DNA of 64,000 nt from Polytrichum commune (taxonomy: Eukaryota; Streptophyta; Polytrichopsida; Polytrichales; Polytrichaceae): the NCBI GenBank assembly GCA_950295325.1, contig OX485809.1:31138144-31202143 (forward strand). The letters are read 5' to 3'. Below, piece by piece: positions 11,945-22,199 of this stretch. Each line of letters opens with the position of its first letter. The stretch's first letter is position 1. The notes beneath the pieces were generated by a model. The model had not been told where the DNA came from. It saw only the letters and a program-made list of their open reading frames with translations, and made no database searches. The position numbers and the translations under genes were made by a program.

Positions 11945-12290
11945 CCTTTTTAGCTATGCATCCACTTCTCATAGGATATGAAACACATCATTAAGATAGA
12001 CATGCCTAAATCACTTACTTGTCTTGATTGGGCACCCATATTTGGGTGTGTGGTTAGGGTTGGCTCCAAAAAGACATGTGTTTAAAAGAGATTGAACAAC
12101 ATGCCACAAATATTTGGTAACCATTCTAGGCTTAATAATCAACATTATTTTATTTTTTTATTTTTTGGGGGGGAGGGGAGGGGGTAAATATCATCATTTA
12201 ATGAGTTACAACCTCTATTTGATTTTGGCAACCATCTTATACTAATCGCATGTTCCGTATCCTAGGAGAAGTGGGCTAGTCAAAAAAGCA
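11945..12290 (-). repeat. R1 dispersed repeat, inverted copy
   Basis: It reads as R1 on the minus strand: the accttatttgggtgt-like box, caaaaagacatgtgttt and gaacaacatg landmarks run in reverse order compared with 2845-3045. It is interrupted by a T-rich and G-rich low-complexity stretch near 12150-12185. Confidence 0.5.
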
Positions 12291-12344
12291 TCCCTTTAAG
12301 GACCAATCTACTTTAGTGACAGATGTTGATTGACAATTCAAAAT

Positions 12345-12580
12345 CATGGGCGTGGCCACTTTTCTCACAATTTTTGGAGCTTATATGAATATCTTATCCA
12401 TTGTCAAGTGAATTTTTTGTGGACATCAAATGGCCATACATGTCACTATTGAGCCTAAGATGGTCAACAAATTTGAATATGTAGGTCAATCTCTTTTAAT
12501 CGCAAGTCTTTTTGGTGCTTATTCTTACATTCACAACTTACTACACCACCACTCAAGAAAAGTTGTCTAATTAGAGAAAA
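12345..12580 (+). repeat. R1 dispersed repeat, plus copy
   Basis: It contains acaatttttggagctta, cattgtcaagtgaa, gtcactattgagcctaagatg and ccaccactcaag in the R1 order. Together with the inverted copy just upstream it forms a loose inverted pair. Confidence 0.55.
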
Positions 12581-12683
12581 CAAACATGAAAGACATGTTT
12601 ACCTTGGGTATGCATAAAGTCCCAGGCTCAAACTCCTGATTAGTTGGCTAAAATGTGAGGTAGAGAGCCAATCCTTAAAGTCA

Positions 12684-12945
12684 TCCAAGTTTTCTTGGCT
12701 AGGGATAGATGCCCATCACTATTACCGAGGTAAAGAGGGTCTAGTAAGACCGTGACCCCCATAGGTTTGTGGATAAATCATCTCAAGTGGGTACGTGTAG
12801 ACTAATTTCCAGCCTCTAATGCTAATTCCATGATCAATTCTTTCAAAAAAGAAATGTACATGCTATTATATAATGAACTACATTTTCACCATGGATAATG
12901 AAGGTAGGGGCCCATATCAAAGAGGTACGTGTTTAGCCCTATCCA
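12684..12945. repeat. Decayed member of TA-flanked repeat family M5
   Basis: It begins with a block like the terminus of the better-preserved element at 45667-45911 (gatgcccatcactattaccg then aggtaaag) and ends near an inverted version (ttttcaccatgg, then gtaggggcccatat). The termini are too worn to call a target duplication. Confidence 0.45.
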
Positions 12946-13789
12946 ATTTCTTAATGCTCAACTTAACATGCTCAAAGAGTGGTGTGGGGCTATTAAAGGT
13001 TTGGCTTTCCAGATTGTTGTCGTACTAGGATGGGTGGGCCAAGCTAGCCTCGCATAGGTTGATTTGGGATTACAAGTAGCATGTATTATAGGCAAACCTT
13101 TAGATCCTAAGTTTTTCTCGAAGTTTTTGGGATGGCAAGAGAAGACCAAGGAGTTTTACCCAACTTTCAAATTTAGTCTTCAACACACGACAAGCTAACA
13201 AGCTCTTAACCCTTTATTGTCCACAAGTGCATTTCAATGAACTTGGAACTTTCACGGCACCTTTGAATGTCAAGGGCAATTCAACCTACTATCACCAACA
13301 TATTGTATGATTGACCACTTTCACATAAAAACCAACTCCATTACAATGATCCAGAAAGAAAAATCTTTACATTTCAACAAAATTTAAGAAGATCCAATAG
13401 TCTCCAGGATGAAGTTCCCAAGTTGGGACAACTAGTGAATTTTATTTTATTTTCTACATTTGGATGACGGGATGGATGAAACAAATTGATATAAAAAACT
13501 AAAACTAAAAATATAGAATAACATTTACATTTACATAGAATGCACATATGCTTGAAATTGAACATTCAAAGTTGTAATTCATATGTCTATCCTAGAGGTG
13601 GTTAAAGCTCGTTGACCACATGATGGGCATCTCTCAAAAAAACCTTGTGCACAACTCTAGTAATCCCAATTCTTTTATTTTCTTTTTAGAGAGAAGAGAA
13701 GAAACGCTGACCATGCGATCAGCGTGATTGGAACGCCCGTTCGACCCACCCTCTCTTTTCTTTTTACTATAATCTCAACCTTGATCGAC
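12946..13789. other. Intergenic, nothing recognised
   Basis: No exon-like frame, tRNA, TIR pair or tandem repeat was noticed here. Confidence 0.4.
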
Positions 13790-14090
13790 CAAGTTGCAAT
13801 CCTCTCACCTTGTTGCATGTGGAGTGGAATCATGGAGATTTATATGATGAGATCCATACATGTCATGACACTTTCATCACCAAGTTGAGGTGGTCGTAGT
13901 TTGAAATGTGAGGACCGTCGTTGGTCTCATCATCAATTGTGCACATTTCTCTATGACATTATTCCCTTTCTCCATGTACATGCTCCACTATTCATTGTGT
14001 GTGATATAATTTTGCATGGTTGGGCTTTCGATGCCCTCCAATTATATGTCCCATCTTTCGAGTTGCAATCCTCTTACCTTATTGTTCATA
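13790..14090 (+). repeat. Detached copy of the tandem unit found 3' of the BOI-type gene
   Basis: The plus strand here matches the minus-strand unit of the array at 20886-22020: ttgcaatcctctcaccttgt, ggagtggaatcatggagatt, tacatgtcatg then cactttcatcacc, gaggtggtc, tctccatgtacatgctccact and ggttgggctttcgatgccct occur in the same order. A second unit start (gagttgcaatcctcttacct) follows at 14060, so at least one full period plus a start is present. Confidence 0.8.
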
Positions 14091-14217
14091 TGCTACAAGC
14101 ATATGAGTCTTGGGCATCCATCATGCGTCATCGAAAACTCCTCTACACCTATCATAATAGTAGATTTACGTTTGTTTTTTCATTGACTCGTGACGATTGC
14201 CTAAGACTCATATGGTA

Positions 14218-14434
14218 CATTGATTATCCCAATTAGTGTGTTTTACTATTTGGAGTTATGTAGTGTTATAACCACGTAATGAGAATGTAATATTTTACCA
14301 AGAATAGTCATTTATGTTCTATAACATCTGAACATCCTATTGAACTTTTGTTAGTAAAAATTGAACTCTTGAATAAGACATTATTGCACTATGTAACTCT
14401 GAATAGTAACACACCCTAATTGCGATAATCAACG
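14218..14434. mobile_element. MITE family M4 (TA target duplication), 217 bp
   Basis: TA dinucleotides flank it at 14216-14217 and 14435-14436. The TIRs begin CATTGATTATCCCAATTAG (left) and CGTTGATTATCGCAATTAG (right). Two other copies lie at 40877-41112 and 60190-60408. TA duplication suggests a Tc1/mariner-type origin (inference). Internal blocks ttttaccaag and tatgttctataac are shared with family M3. Confidence 0.8.
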
Positions 14435-14436
14435 TA

Positions 14437-16406
14437 GGAGTGATGGAGTGCAATAAGCAATCTTGGAGCTTATGTGAGATAACTACATGCTCGATAGATG
14501 ACACCCCGTTCATTACCAATAGGAGATATATCCAAATATGGATTATGTAACATGTCAACATGAGGAGAATATGACAAGATCCTAGAAGTCATGAAGTGAA
14601 TTGCTTGGGATATATGTTACGTCTAAGTTTACTCACTAGAAGAAAAGAGGTGGATTGCTAGGGAAAGTTACTACACCTTTGGTCCTTCATTTGGCCTATA
14701 TTTTACTTGACGAATCTTAACAAATATATTATACAATATAACCGAAAGCATTGGGGAGAACATGACCCTAAACAATGATAAAATAATGATAAAAGAACAT
14801 CTTGTGCTCAAAGTTCAAACGACATCGAGCCGGGTGCGGCATTCAAGTTGTTGCACTTCTCTTCATAATTTTGGTGTCGTATCTAATAAATATCGGGGAG
14901 TAAAGGACAACCCTGATCATGATGCACTACTGTTTCAAGTGGACTAAAAAGGCATCATTTGTAGTCTAAATAACCCACAACTTTGCACGACTTCAAAACG
15001 GAATTACTATAAACATATGAGTCATGGGCAATTGATCTACGTCACTGGAAACTTGTCCTACGTAATTGGATTTTTTACAAATCTAATATAATGTTAAATT
15101 TGCATGGTTCTTTCATCGACGTGGGATGATTTGCGTAGGACTCGTACTCTAGCAATGAAATGTCATGTATGTCATTAATACTGGCAATGTTGGCAATCAA
15201 GTGAAGATGAGATTGCTTCACACTATTGTTCTCCCCTTTTTATTTTGAGACGTTTGGTCGCGCAAGAAAGTGTTGTATTATCCGAATGTCATACTCTGCA
15301 TAATATGATATTTTGGTCTCAAAATGTCGAACTATCAAGGTTTTTTTGAGAAAATGGCCTATTTCAATGTAAAATGTTGTTTTGCATACACGATGAAGCT
15401 ACATAAGTATGGAAGAGCATTGTTTGTTAGAGAAATATGCTCGCAACATCACACAATATCATGATGAAAAAAGAATCCATGGTGATGTCTTCGCCATATC
15501 ACACACTGCGAACGTAAGAACTCATTGTCTTCTGATGATGTTTGTTGATGTTGCAAATTGACATCTTGTTCGATTTATTCATAAAAGATTGCATGTTCAT
15601 CACAACTACAACTGAAAACTCCAAAAAGATGTTTAGATTTGACAGTAATTGGGCATACTCATGGGCTTGAGGAAGCTTGATTATTGGTGTTGGTTGGTCA
15701 TTCACGTCATTCCCCTCCATTGGCTCTTTGCTCAAATTTAAACCCATATGGATTCATCTATTCCACGCCACATCCACCAACTCAGCCCATGTTCTACTTT
15801 GCATCCACAATTTCCTCTCTTGTCAATTGCACATATTCTTCAATAGGCATTTCTTCACTTCCAAGACTCAAAGAGACTTGCCAATTCATTTGTTTCTTCT
15901 TTCATTCTCGATTTCTCACATTCATCATACCATCCATAGCAAAATCGGCACTCCAATGTGCAAATAAAAGTCTTGGACATCCTCTAGTCGTTTCCTATGA
16001 TTTGGGGATCCCACCACATGCACGCATTAAATACCTCTATAATTTGACAACTCGGACCTAGACAAACGTCGTATTATAAGCATCATAGTCATATTATCGG
16101 GGTAAATTAACACTATAAAGTTTGGTCGATGGAAACGGCGTTGTATAATCAGAGATGTGGTGTTATTGAGTGTCGTATTATCGGGGTTAGACTATAAGTG
16201 CAAGCCTCATGTTTGCCATGCAATGCTCTGCAATATATAGGTGGTCCAGAAGTTAACTTAATTATTCCATGTGGGAATCCCAACACACTTGAACGAGGCA
16301 TCTTGACTGACAATATACAGTTAGGGTAGACTTTTCGCACCACAAGTGTGAATGTTGGAGGTTCAAGCTAAGTTATTTTCTGGTAGTTACGTAACACTTA
16401 ACTCAC
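14437..16406. other. Repeat-rich intergenic DNA
   Basis: No gene was recognised. A block at about 14097-14215 recurs directly at about 15012-15155 (catatgagtc then gggca, and later gcctaagactca versus gcgtaggactc). Phrases such as gtattatcggggtta (about 16180) and similar ones near 16100 suggest more decayed repeat ends. Nothing else is supported. Confidence 0.4.
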
Positions 16407-16422
16407 ACTTACGCATTGTTTT

Positions 16423-16608
16423 TTTTTGTTTTTTTGAGATAGAAGGCCAACAGGCCAACGCCAAAGCACAGGAGGCAGTTGACCACCTGACAAGATTTCC
16501 GTCAAGTAGAGAGGAGATTTCACAGCCGGGATTCGAACCGCCAACCTCTTCCTTGAGATTTGGGTATCTCTCCACCATCATCCGGTAGTTTAAGGTCATC
16601 TCGGACCA
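16423..16608 (-). mobile_element. tRNA-derived SINE with 16-bp target-site duplication
   Basis: On the minus strand it runs from 16608 to 16423. An exact polymerase III B box (GGTTCGAATCC, 16529-16539) lies about 70 bp from the 5' end. The 3' end is TTGGCCTTCTATCTC followed by A-rich sequence. Identical direct repeats ACTTACGCATTGTTTT flank it at 16407-16422 and 16609-16624. An A-box-like stretch is weak. The tail closely matches LINE-like 3' ends at 49590-49632 and about 31530-31590. Insertion appears relatively recent, since the duplication is perfect. Confidence 0.9.
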
Positions 16609-16829
16609 ACTTACGCATTGTTTTAGCAAGTTGAAAGAAACTTGCCAAAATACTGTGCATTTAGAATGTAAATACCCTTCCCACCTAGTTTTAGCAAACA
16701 CATGTATAAGTTAGTAGACGTTAGGACTCGGCCTCCTCCTCCGAAGCTTTTAGTTTGGTGGCCAGGAAAGAGGATTTTGGGCTCACACATTCAAAGTCCA
16801 AGGAGTTTGCCACCGAGAAGTCGCTCTGA

Positions 16830-17336
16830 GGGCCACTTCACACATGAGCCAAGAGCTGTGACCATGAAATTGTGAGAGCCCACAAGAAAGTGTCCAAAGG
16901 CCGTCCTCACTCACCTCCAAAACCATGTAGGTGTGGTCACAGAGCCTCGAGTCTAGTGTGAAGTCATATGTGACCGGGTCCTCAATCAAATGCTATTTCG
17001 ATGAATTTCTATTCACGTGGGCCCCTCACACATGATAAAATAGAAGAAACCAACGGCTGTGAGCGTTCGGAGTGCCATGGTCTCCCGGCGGTTTTGCGTT
17101 AGGTCTACCTCCAAGAGATGGTTTATGAAAATAGTCCAAGCGACCATGAAACATGATCCATTCGGTGCCATGTAGGAATCCATGCAGACCGTACATCCAT
17201 GTTGCAGTCACATGTTCCGTTGGTCCCTCAAGCGTAGTGTGAAGCGAACTTGGACCGACGGCTCCGCCTTTTCCACCAATGAGAGTGCTTGAAGTGTACT
17301 GGTCATGGGCTCTCAGTCTTGTGTGTGAAGTGGCCC
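16830..17336 (-). mobile_element. Harbinger-like MITE family M1, 507 bp, minus orientation
   Basis: TGA duplications flank it at 16827-16829 and 17337-17339. The TIRs read GGGCCACTTCACACATGAG and GGGCCACTTCACACACAAG. The body is the reverse complement of the copy at 17544-18059. It has no coding capacity. The 3-bp TNA-type duplication and GGGCC ends fit PIF/Harbinger. Confidence 0.88.
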
Positions 17337-17543
17337 TGAATTGCAAGAACTCAGATGTGCCAGCATCTCATCCAGCTGAGGCTTTGTGTCTACTACATAG
17401 CTAGTCTGCCAGACTTCATGGGATTGAATGTAATTGAAATTGGCAGTGTGTCATGCAGGAGCATACTCACTGAATGAACTCGGGACTGATGGCCTCTAAA
17501 CCAGCAATTGGGTAGAGCAAACTGTGGGTTTTTGTGGGTATAA

Positions 17544-18059
17544 GGGCCACTTCACACACGAGACTGAGAGCCCGTGACCATTAATTAATACACTTCAAGC
17601 ACTCTCATTGGTGGGAAAGGCGGAGCCGTCGGTCCAAGTTCGCTTCACACGACGCTCCAGGGACCAATGGTGTATGTGACTTCAAGATGGATGTAAAGTC
17701 TGCATGGATTCCTACATGGCATCGAATGGATTGTGGTTCATGGTCACTTGGACTATTTTCTATAACCACCTCGTGGAGGTAGGCCTACCACAAAACCATT
17801 GGGAGATTATGGCACTCCGAATGCTCACAACCATTGTTTTATTCTATTTTTACCATGTGCGAGGACTTGCATGAATAGAAATTCATCAAAGTAGCATTTG
17901 GTTGAGGGTCCGGTCACATATGACTTCACACTACACTCGAAGGTCTGTGACCACACTAACATGATTTTGGAGGTGTATCGAGGGATGGCCTTTGGACACT
18001 TTCTTTTGGGCTCTCACAATTTCATGGTCACAACTCTTGGCTCGTGTGTGAAGTGGTCC
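17544..18059 (+). mobile_element. Harbinger-like MITE family M1, 516 bp, plus orientation
   Basis: TAA duplications flank it at 17541-17543 and 18060-18062. Its left TIR is GGGCCACTTCACACACGAG. It lies 207 bp from the inverted copy at 16830-17336, so the two could pair over about 500 bp if transcribed together. Other copies are at 40360-40847 and 49702-50200. Confidence 0.88.
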
Positions 18060-18193
18060 TAAGAGCTTCTTGTTCCTCATGGGTGGAGGTCCATGCAAGC
18101 AACTGGAGCTAAAACTCCGGGGGCCATGCTTGACGGTCGCATATTCAGGTTTTTAGCAACCTTCTTTGTTATTAGCTAATGGACTCGGACTCA

Positions 18194-18339
18194 CATAACA
18201 TTATTCAAATCCATAACAGTGTTCTCTGGGACTGACAATATTTTTTAGAAAATTCTCACACTCGGACTGAATGTGGAGAATATTCTGCATAATATTGTCA
18301 GTCCCACATAACACTGTTATGGATCTGAATAATGTTATG
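18194..18339. repeat. Near-perfect hairpin with 49-bp arms
   Basis: The arms 18194-18242 and 18291-18339 pair at 46 of 49 positions and begin CATAACATTATTC. The 48-base loop has its own weaker pairing (ttctcaca against tgtggagaa). No flanking duplication was seen. It may be a very short MITE or a small-RNA precursor. Confidence 0.8.
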
Positions 18340-18614
18340 CACAACTGTGTAATATACGGCCACTAACTACTTGGAGAGGTCAGGCTTAATAATTCAAGGG
18401 TATCATCCCTGTTATAAAGTGAGCCAGATCACCGGCCACCTAGGTTTGGAACTAAAACAGTAGTTAGGTAAAAAAGTCTGGCTAATTAATACTGTTTTTG
18501 AGGCAGTAGTAGCCTGCTAGTAACATCATGTGGGCAGAGGCCTTTAGTTTAGATAATTTGATGAAACAACAATATGCTCTACAAATTTAAGGGTTAACAA
18601 TGGGCACCATTAAA

Positions 18615-18677
18615 AGGGAAAAAGGGGGGCGGGGCGGGGGGGGGGGGGGGGGGGGGGGAAAAAAAAAAAAAAAAAAA
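18615..18677. repeat. Homopolymer tract: G-rich run then poly-A
   Basis: A G-rich stretch ends in 23 consecutive G (18636-18658), followed directly by 19 A (18659-18677). Such tracts are error-prone in assembly, so the exact length is doubtful. Confidence 0.8.
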
Positions 18678-18679
18678 TC

Positions 18680-20740
18680 TACATTGATCAACATGTGCAA
18701 AGATGTTGGTCTAGAAATCTGAGTTGCTTTAATTTATGTTTCCAATGCTCTCTTGGCAGTAGTACAGTGTGCCGGCCGCCCATCCAAAAAAGTGCCTAGT
18801 ATATGTGGGCCTGATGTGGTTGCTCTTGTCAGTATCAACTATACATAAGGTGTATATGCAAAGGATTGTACTTAAGAATAGACACCAAAAAGATAAGTGT
18901 TACAATGAGATGAGACTTTAAGCTCATAAATTATAAACAATTCCACATTCAATAGTCATCGTGAATATAGTTGGGATCTGGCTTATGTGATGAATAAATT
19001 AAAGAGAATGATAATCTTCACTTTGACCTTTGATAATTTTGCATCATGAAACTTGAAATGGCATTCTCTTGATTCATCACAATTGCTTACCGGATGAGAC
19101 AATGCACCATAAGAGCATGTTCACATGTTAACAATACATGGCCTCGCAACGGGACAAAGTTGGGTTTAGCTTGGGAGTTGGACCCACACGTCAGCCCAAC
19201 CGCTATTGTACCGCTTGGCATGGCCTAGAAACCTCTCTCGGGCTGGAATAGCTTGGGTCTATACTGTGGCCCAACTTTCAACTCCTCTATATGAGAATCA
19301 ACTATCAATACCTCACAATCTTTGACCGAATAAAATCTTAGCTAAAGTGTTCATGTTGATATCACGTGCACTAAGATTTTGTTTTGTGAGTTGAATGTAA
19401 AGCCTTGTATATTGTAAGATATTAGTTTTGATCATGGGACCCACAATTTATGAAGCTCATATAGACTGAACGTGTGGGACATATAATGAGACTACCCCCC
19501 TCTAAAATAATGTGTTTGCATTTGATGTACAACATGGGAACATGCCCTAACCTCCTTAATATCACTCTTGTGGCAACCAAAGTGCATGTAATATCAAGGA
19601 GGAGTGTAATGTTAACAAGGATGCGTGATAATAGAGGAGTAGTGTAGCATGTGATATTATGGAATAACACAAAGTCACACATTGCAATAATGACAACGAT
19701 GACAACGTGATGTGTGCAAGCGTGTGGTTTGAATTATTTGGTGGATTATTTTAATGTCAAAAAAACATTATGCGGGGGACATGTGACAACAAGGAGGGAG
19801 ATTTAAACTAAGCACATCCATTCCCTAGGGTTTCAGGATAGAAGAGAGGGAGTGACATTACGGAGGGTGACATTATCGAGGTCAGGGTGTATGCCCACAC
19901 TAATCCAACAGCCAGAAATGTCTTTGGAGTTGGAAGTGCTCACAGTGGGGCCACATGCCTTAATTAGTTCTTACTAAAGATTGAGATTGCAGACATGATG
20001 GATTAGAATATATTGCAATGGCATGTGTTATAAGCAACCGCTGTGGAGCGAATATTGAGGAACCAGGTCGTGTCAAGATGCGCAAAAGCTAGCAGAGCTC
20101 ATCATGTGCAGAGTCAAGGGGAGTTGAATAACTGCAATCAATTGTTGAAGTTCCAGCCTAATTGATTCGCTGTTGCATTTTTAGAGCTTGCAAAGTTTGT
20201 TTGCATCAAACTCTACAGGATCAAGATATTTCAGCGTTCCGGCCTGACATCAAATAACTTATTTACAAGATTCACTAAAGCATCTCGGTACCTGAGCACA
20301 CTCAAACAGCACGCACATGCAGTGACTTCAGTTGCTGTAAGCTTGATATAAGTTTTATATTACATACAGACATACAGACATACATACATATGTACATAAG
20401 GTTGTGAAGTTGGAGGTTGATGTTCTGTACAAGCTAAGGTACTACGTTACACCAGTTTCAACAAAGCCTGTGAGTTGGGTGAAATACTTACATAAGTCAG
20501 CTGACACTAAGTTGGCCTGATATTCCAGGAGTATATAAATCAGAAAGAAAGAACTGGGTCGGTGGCGGTGGTGGAGGAGGGGACAGGGTATGTTGTCATG
20601 GTCCAATTCCCAAAGTGAGGAAGTAGGAGATCATTGGGCCAATATCCGAGCCCAAATGATTCATGAGTGCAGTTGTAAAGATATGTCCAGTACTGTTTTT
20701 TCTCCTCAGAATAATAATAAAAAACTTAACTGAAGTCAGT
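18680..20740. other. Intergenic, largely unassigned
   Basis: No gene was recognised. A CATA-type short repeat lies near 20363-20392. On the minus strand a good splice acceptor (aagcttacag, about 20340) is followed by 34 open codons in one frame. That might be an exon of the gene suggested at 20747-20862, but its phase does not fit that exon. Confidence 0.35.
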
Positions 20741-20746
20741 ACTTAC

Positions 20747-20862
20747 AATAAGTGAGGACTCATCAGGAGTCTGGACGAGTTGCTAACTTCAACTTCACGC
20801 TTTTCATCAGGCACTGAACACTCTGTGGGCTCCATATCGTCACTTGTCTGGTTGTTTGCCAT
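20747..20862 (-). CDS. Possible first coding exon of an unidentified gene
   Basis: ATG at 20862 lies in a favourable context (GAGATGGCA) with an in-frame stop 12 bases upstream. The frame gives 38 residues: MANNQTSDDMEPTECSVPDE, then KREVEVSNSSRLLMSPHL. It ends at a consensus donor (gtaagt, 20746-20741) after two bases of the next codon; without splicing a stop follows at once. The acidic, Ser/Glu-rich composition is protein-like. I do not recognise it. An exon-like stretch at about 17485-17530 (-) would fit the phase but is weak. It may be the remnant of a gene broken up by the repeats at 16.4-18.3 kb. Confidence 0.35.
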
Positions 20863-20885
20863 CTCATGTGATTAATGAACGTGCC

Positions 20886-22020
20886 ATTGGAGGGTATCGA
20901 AAGCCCAGCCATGGTGAGAAGTATACAGGATCCTATTTCTACGATGAACTAGTGGAGCATGTACATGTAGAGTGAGGGAACATTATCATAGAGAAATGTG
21001 CAGGAATAATGAGAGAAGATGGTGAGAGCAATGTCGGTTCTGACATTTAATCATGACCACCTCAAATTGGTAGTGAAAGTGCAATGACATGTGTGTATCT
21101 CCTCTAATAATCTCCATAACTCCACTTCATGTGTAACGAGGTGAGAGCATTGCAAATTGGAAGTGGTGTGATGTTGCCAGTGGAAAATTGAACATGTAAT
21201 TGAAAGTGGTGTAAATTGCCAGTGGAGGGTATTGAAGGCCCAGCCATGGTGAGAAGTATACAAGATCCTATTTCTATGATGAACTAATAGAGCATGTACA
21301 TGGAGGGAGCAAGGGAACATTGTCATAGAGAAGTGTGGAGGACTGAGAGAGAGAAGATGGTGAGAGCAATGTCAGCCCTGACATTTAAGCATGACCACCT
21401 CAAATTGGTGATGAAAATGCCATGACATGTATGTATCTCCTCTAATAATCTCCATAATTCCACTCCAGGTGTAACGAGGTGAGTATTGCAAATTGAAAGT
21501 GGTATGATGTTGCCAGTGGAAAATTGAACATGTAAAGTGGAGGGTATTGAAAGCCCAGCCATGGTGAGAAGTATACAAGATCCTATTTCTATGATGAACT
21601 AATGGAGCATGTACACGGACAGAGCGAGGGAACATTGTCATGGAGAAATGTGGGGGTCTGATGAGAGAGAAGATGGTGAGAGCAATGTCGGTCCTGACAT
21701 TTAAGCATGACCACCTCTAATCGGTGATGAAAGTGCCATGACATGTATGTATCTCCTCTAATAATCTCCATAATTCCACTCCATGGGTAACAAGGTGAGA
21801 GAGCATTACAAATTGAAAGAGGTGTGATGTTGCCAGTGGAAAATTGAACATGTAAATTGGAGGGCACTGAAAGCCCAGCCATGGTGAGAAGTATGCAAGA
21901 TCCTATTTCTACGATGAATTAGTGGAGCATGTACATGGAGAGCGGGAAAATGGTCATAGAGAAATGTGCAGGGCTAACGAGAGAGAAGATGGAGGTCCTG
22001 GCATTTAACTATGACCACCT
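20886..22020. repeat. Tandem array, about 3.4 units of 315-335 bp
   Basis: The landmark agcccagccATGGTGAGAAG recurs with its ATGG at 20911, 21246, 21561 and 21881, giving periods of 335, 315 and 320. The last unit fades at about 22020. Units are clearly similar but carry scattered changes and small indels. On the minus strand each contains TACATGTCATG...TTTCATCACC...GAGGTGGTCATG...TAAATGTCAGGACC, which resembles the sequence around the stop codon of the adjacent gene. The array is directly 3' of that gene. Confidence 0.88.
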
Positions 22021-22049
22021 CAGATCGGATCAGATCGGACTGGACCGGA

Positions 22050-22115
22050 CCAGTGATGATGAAATTGAAGGTCATGACATGTAGACCCGCGCGATGGCAT
22101 TCTTGAGGTGGTCGT
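22050..22115 (-). pseudogene. Second, degenerate copy of the BOI-type gene's last codons and stop region
   Basis: On the minus strand, CTCAAGAATGCCATCG...GTCTACATGTC then atgacc, ttcaa, tttcatcatcac repeats the true gene end at 22170-22235 (CTCAAGAATGCCAGCG...GTCTACATGTC then TTGAC, TTCAA, TTCCATCACC). It bridges the gene tail and the 320-bp array, as an early duplication intermediate would. Confidence 0.7.
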
Positions 22116-22199
22116 TGAACGGGAAAGCATCCAGATTCTAGCAGGGAAACAATATGATCGACACATCGGACCTGACCGGAGCGGTGATGGAAGTTGAAG

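Noticed and set aside
16520-16545. tRNA gene on the minus strand
   Set aside because: The B box is perfect, but there is no cloverleaf, and the poly-A tail and 16-bp duplication show a SINE.
20100-20345. Second exon of the 20747-20862 candidate after the acceptor near 20340
   Set aside because: The only long frame after that acceptor needs a different phase from the one the donor supplies.
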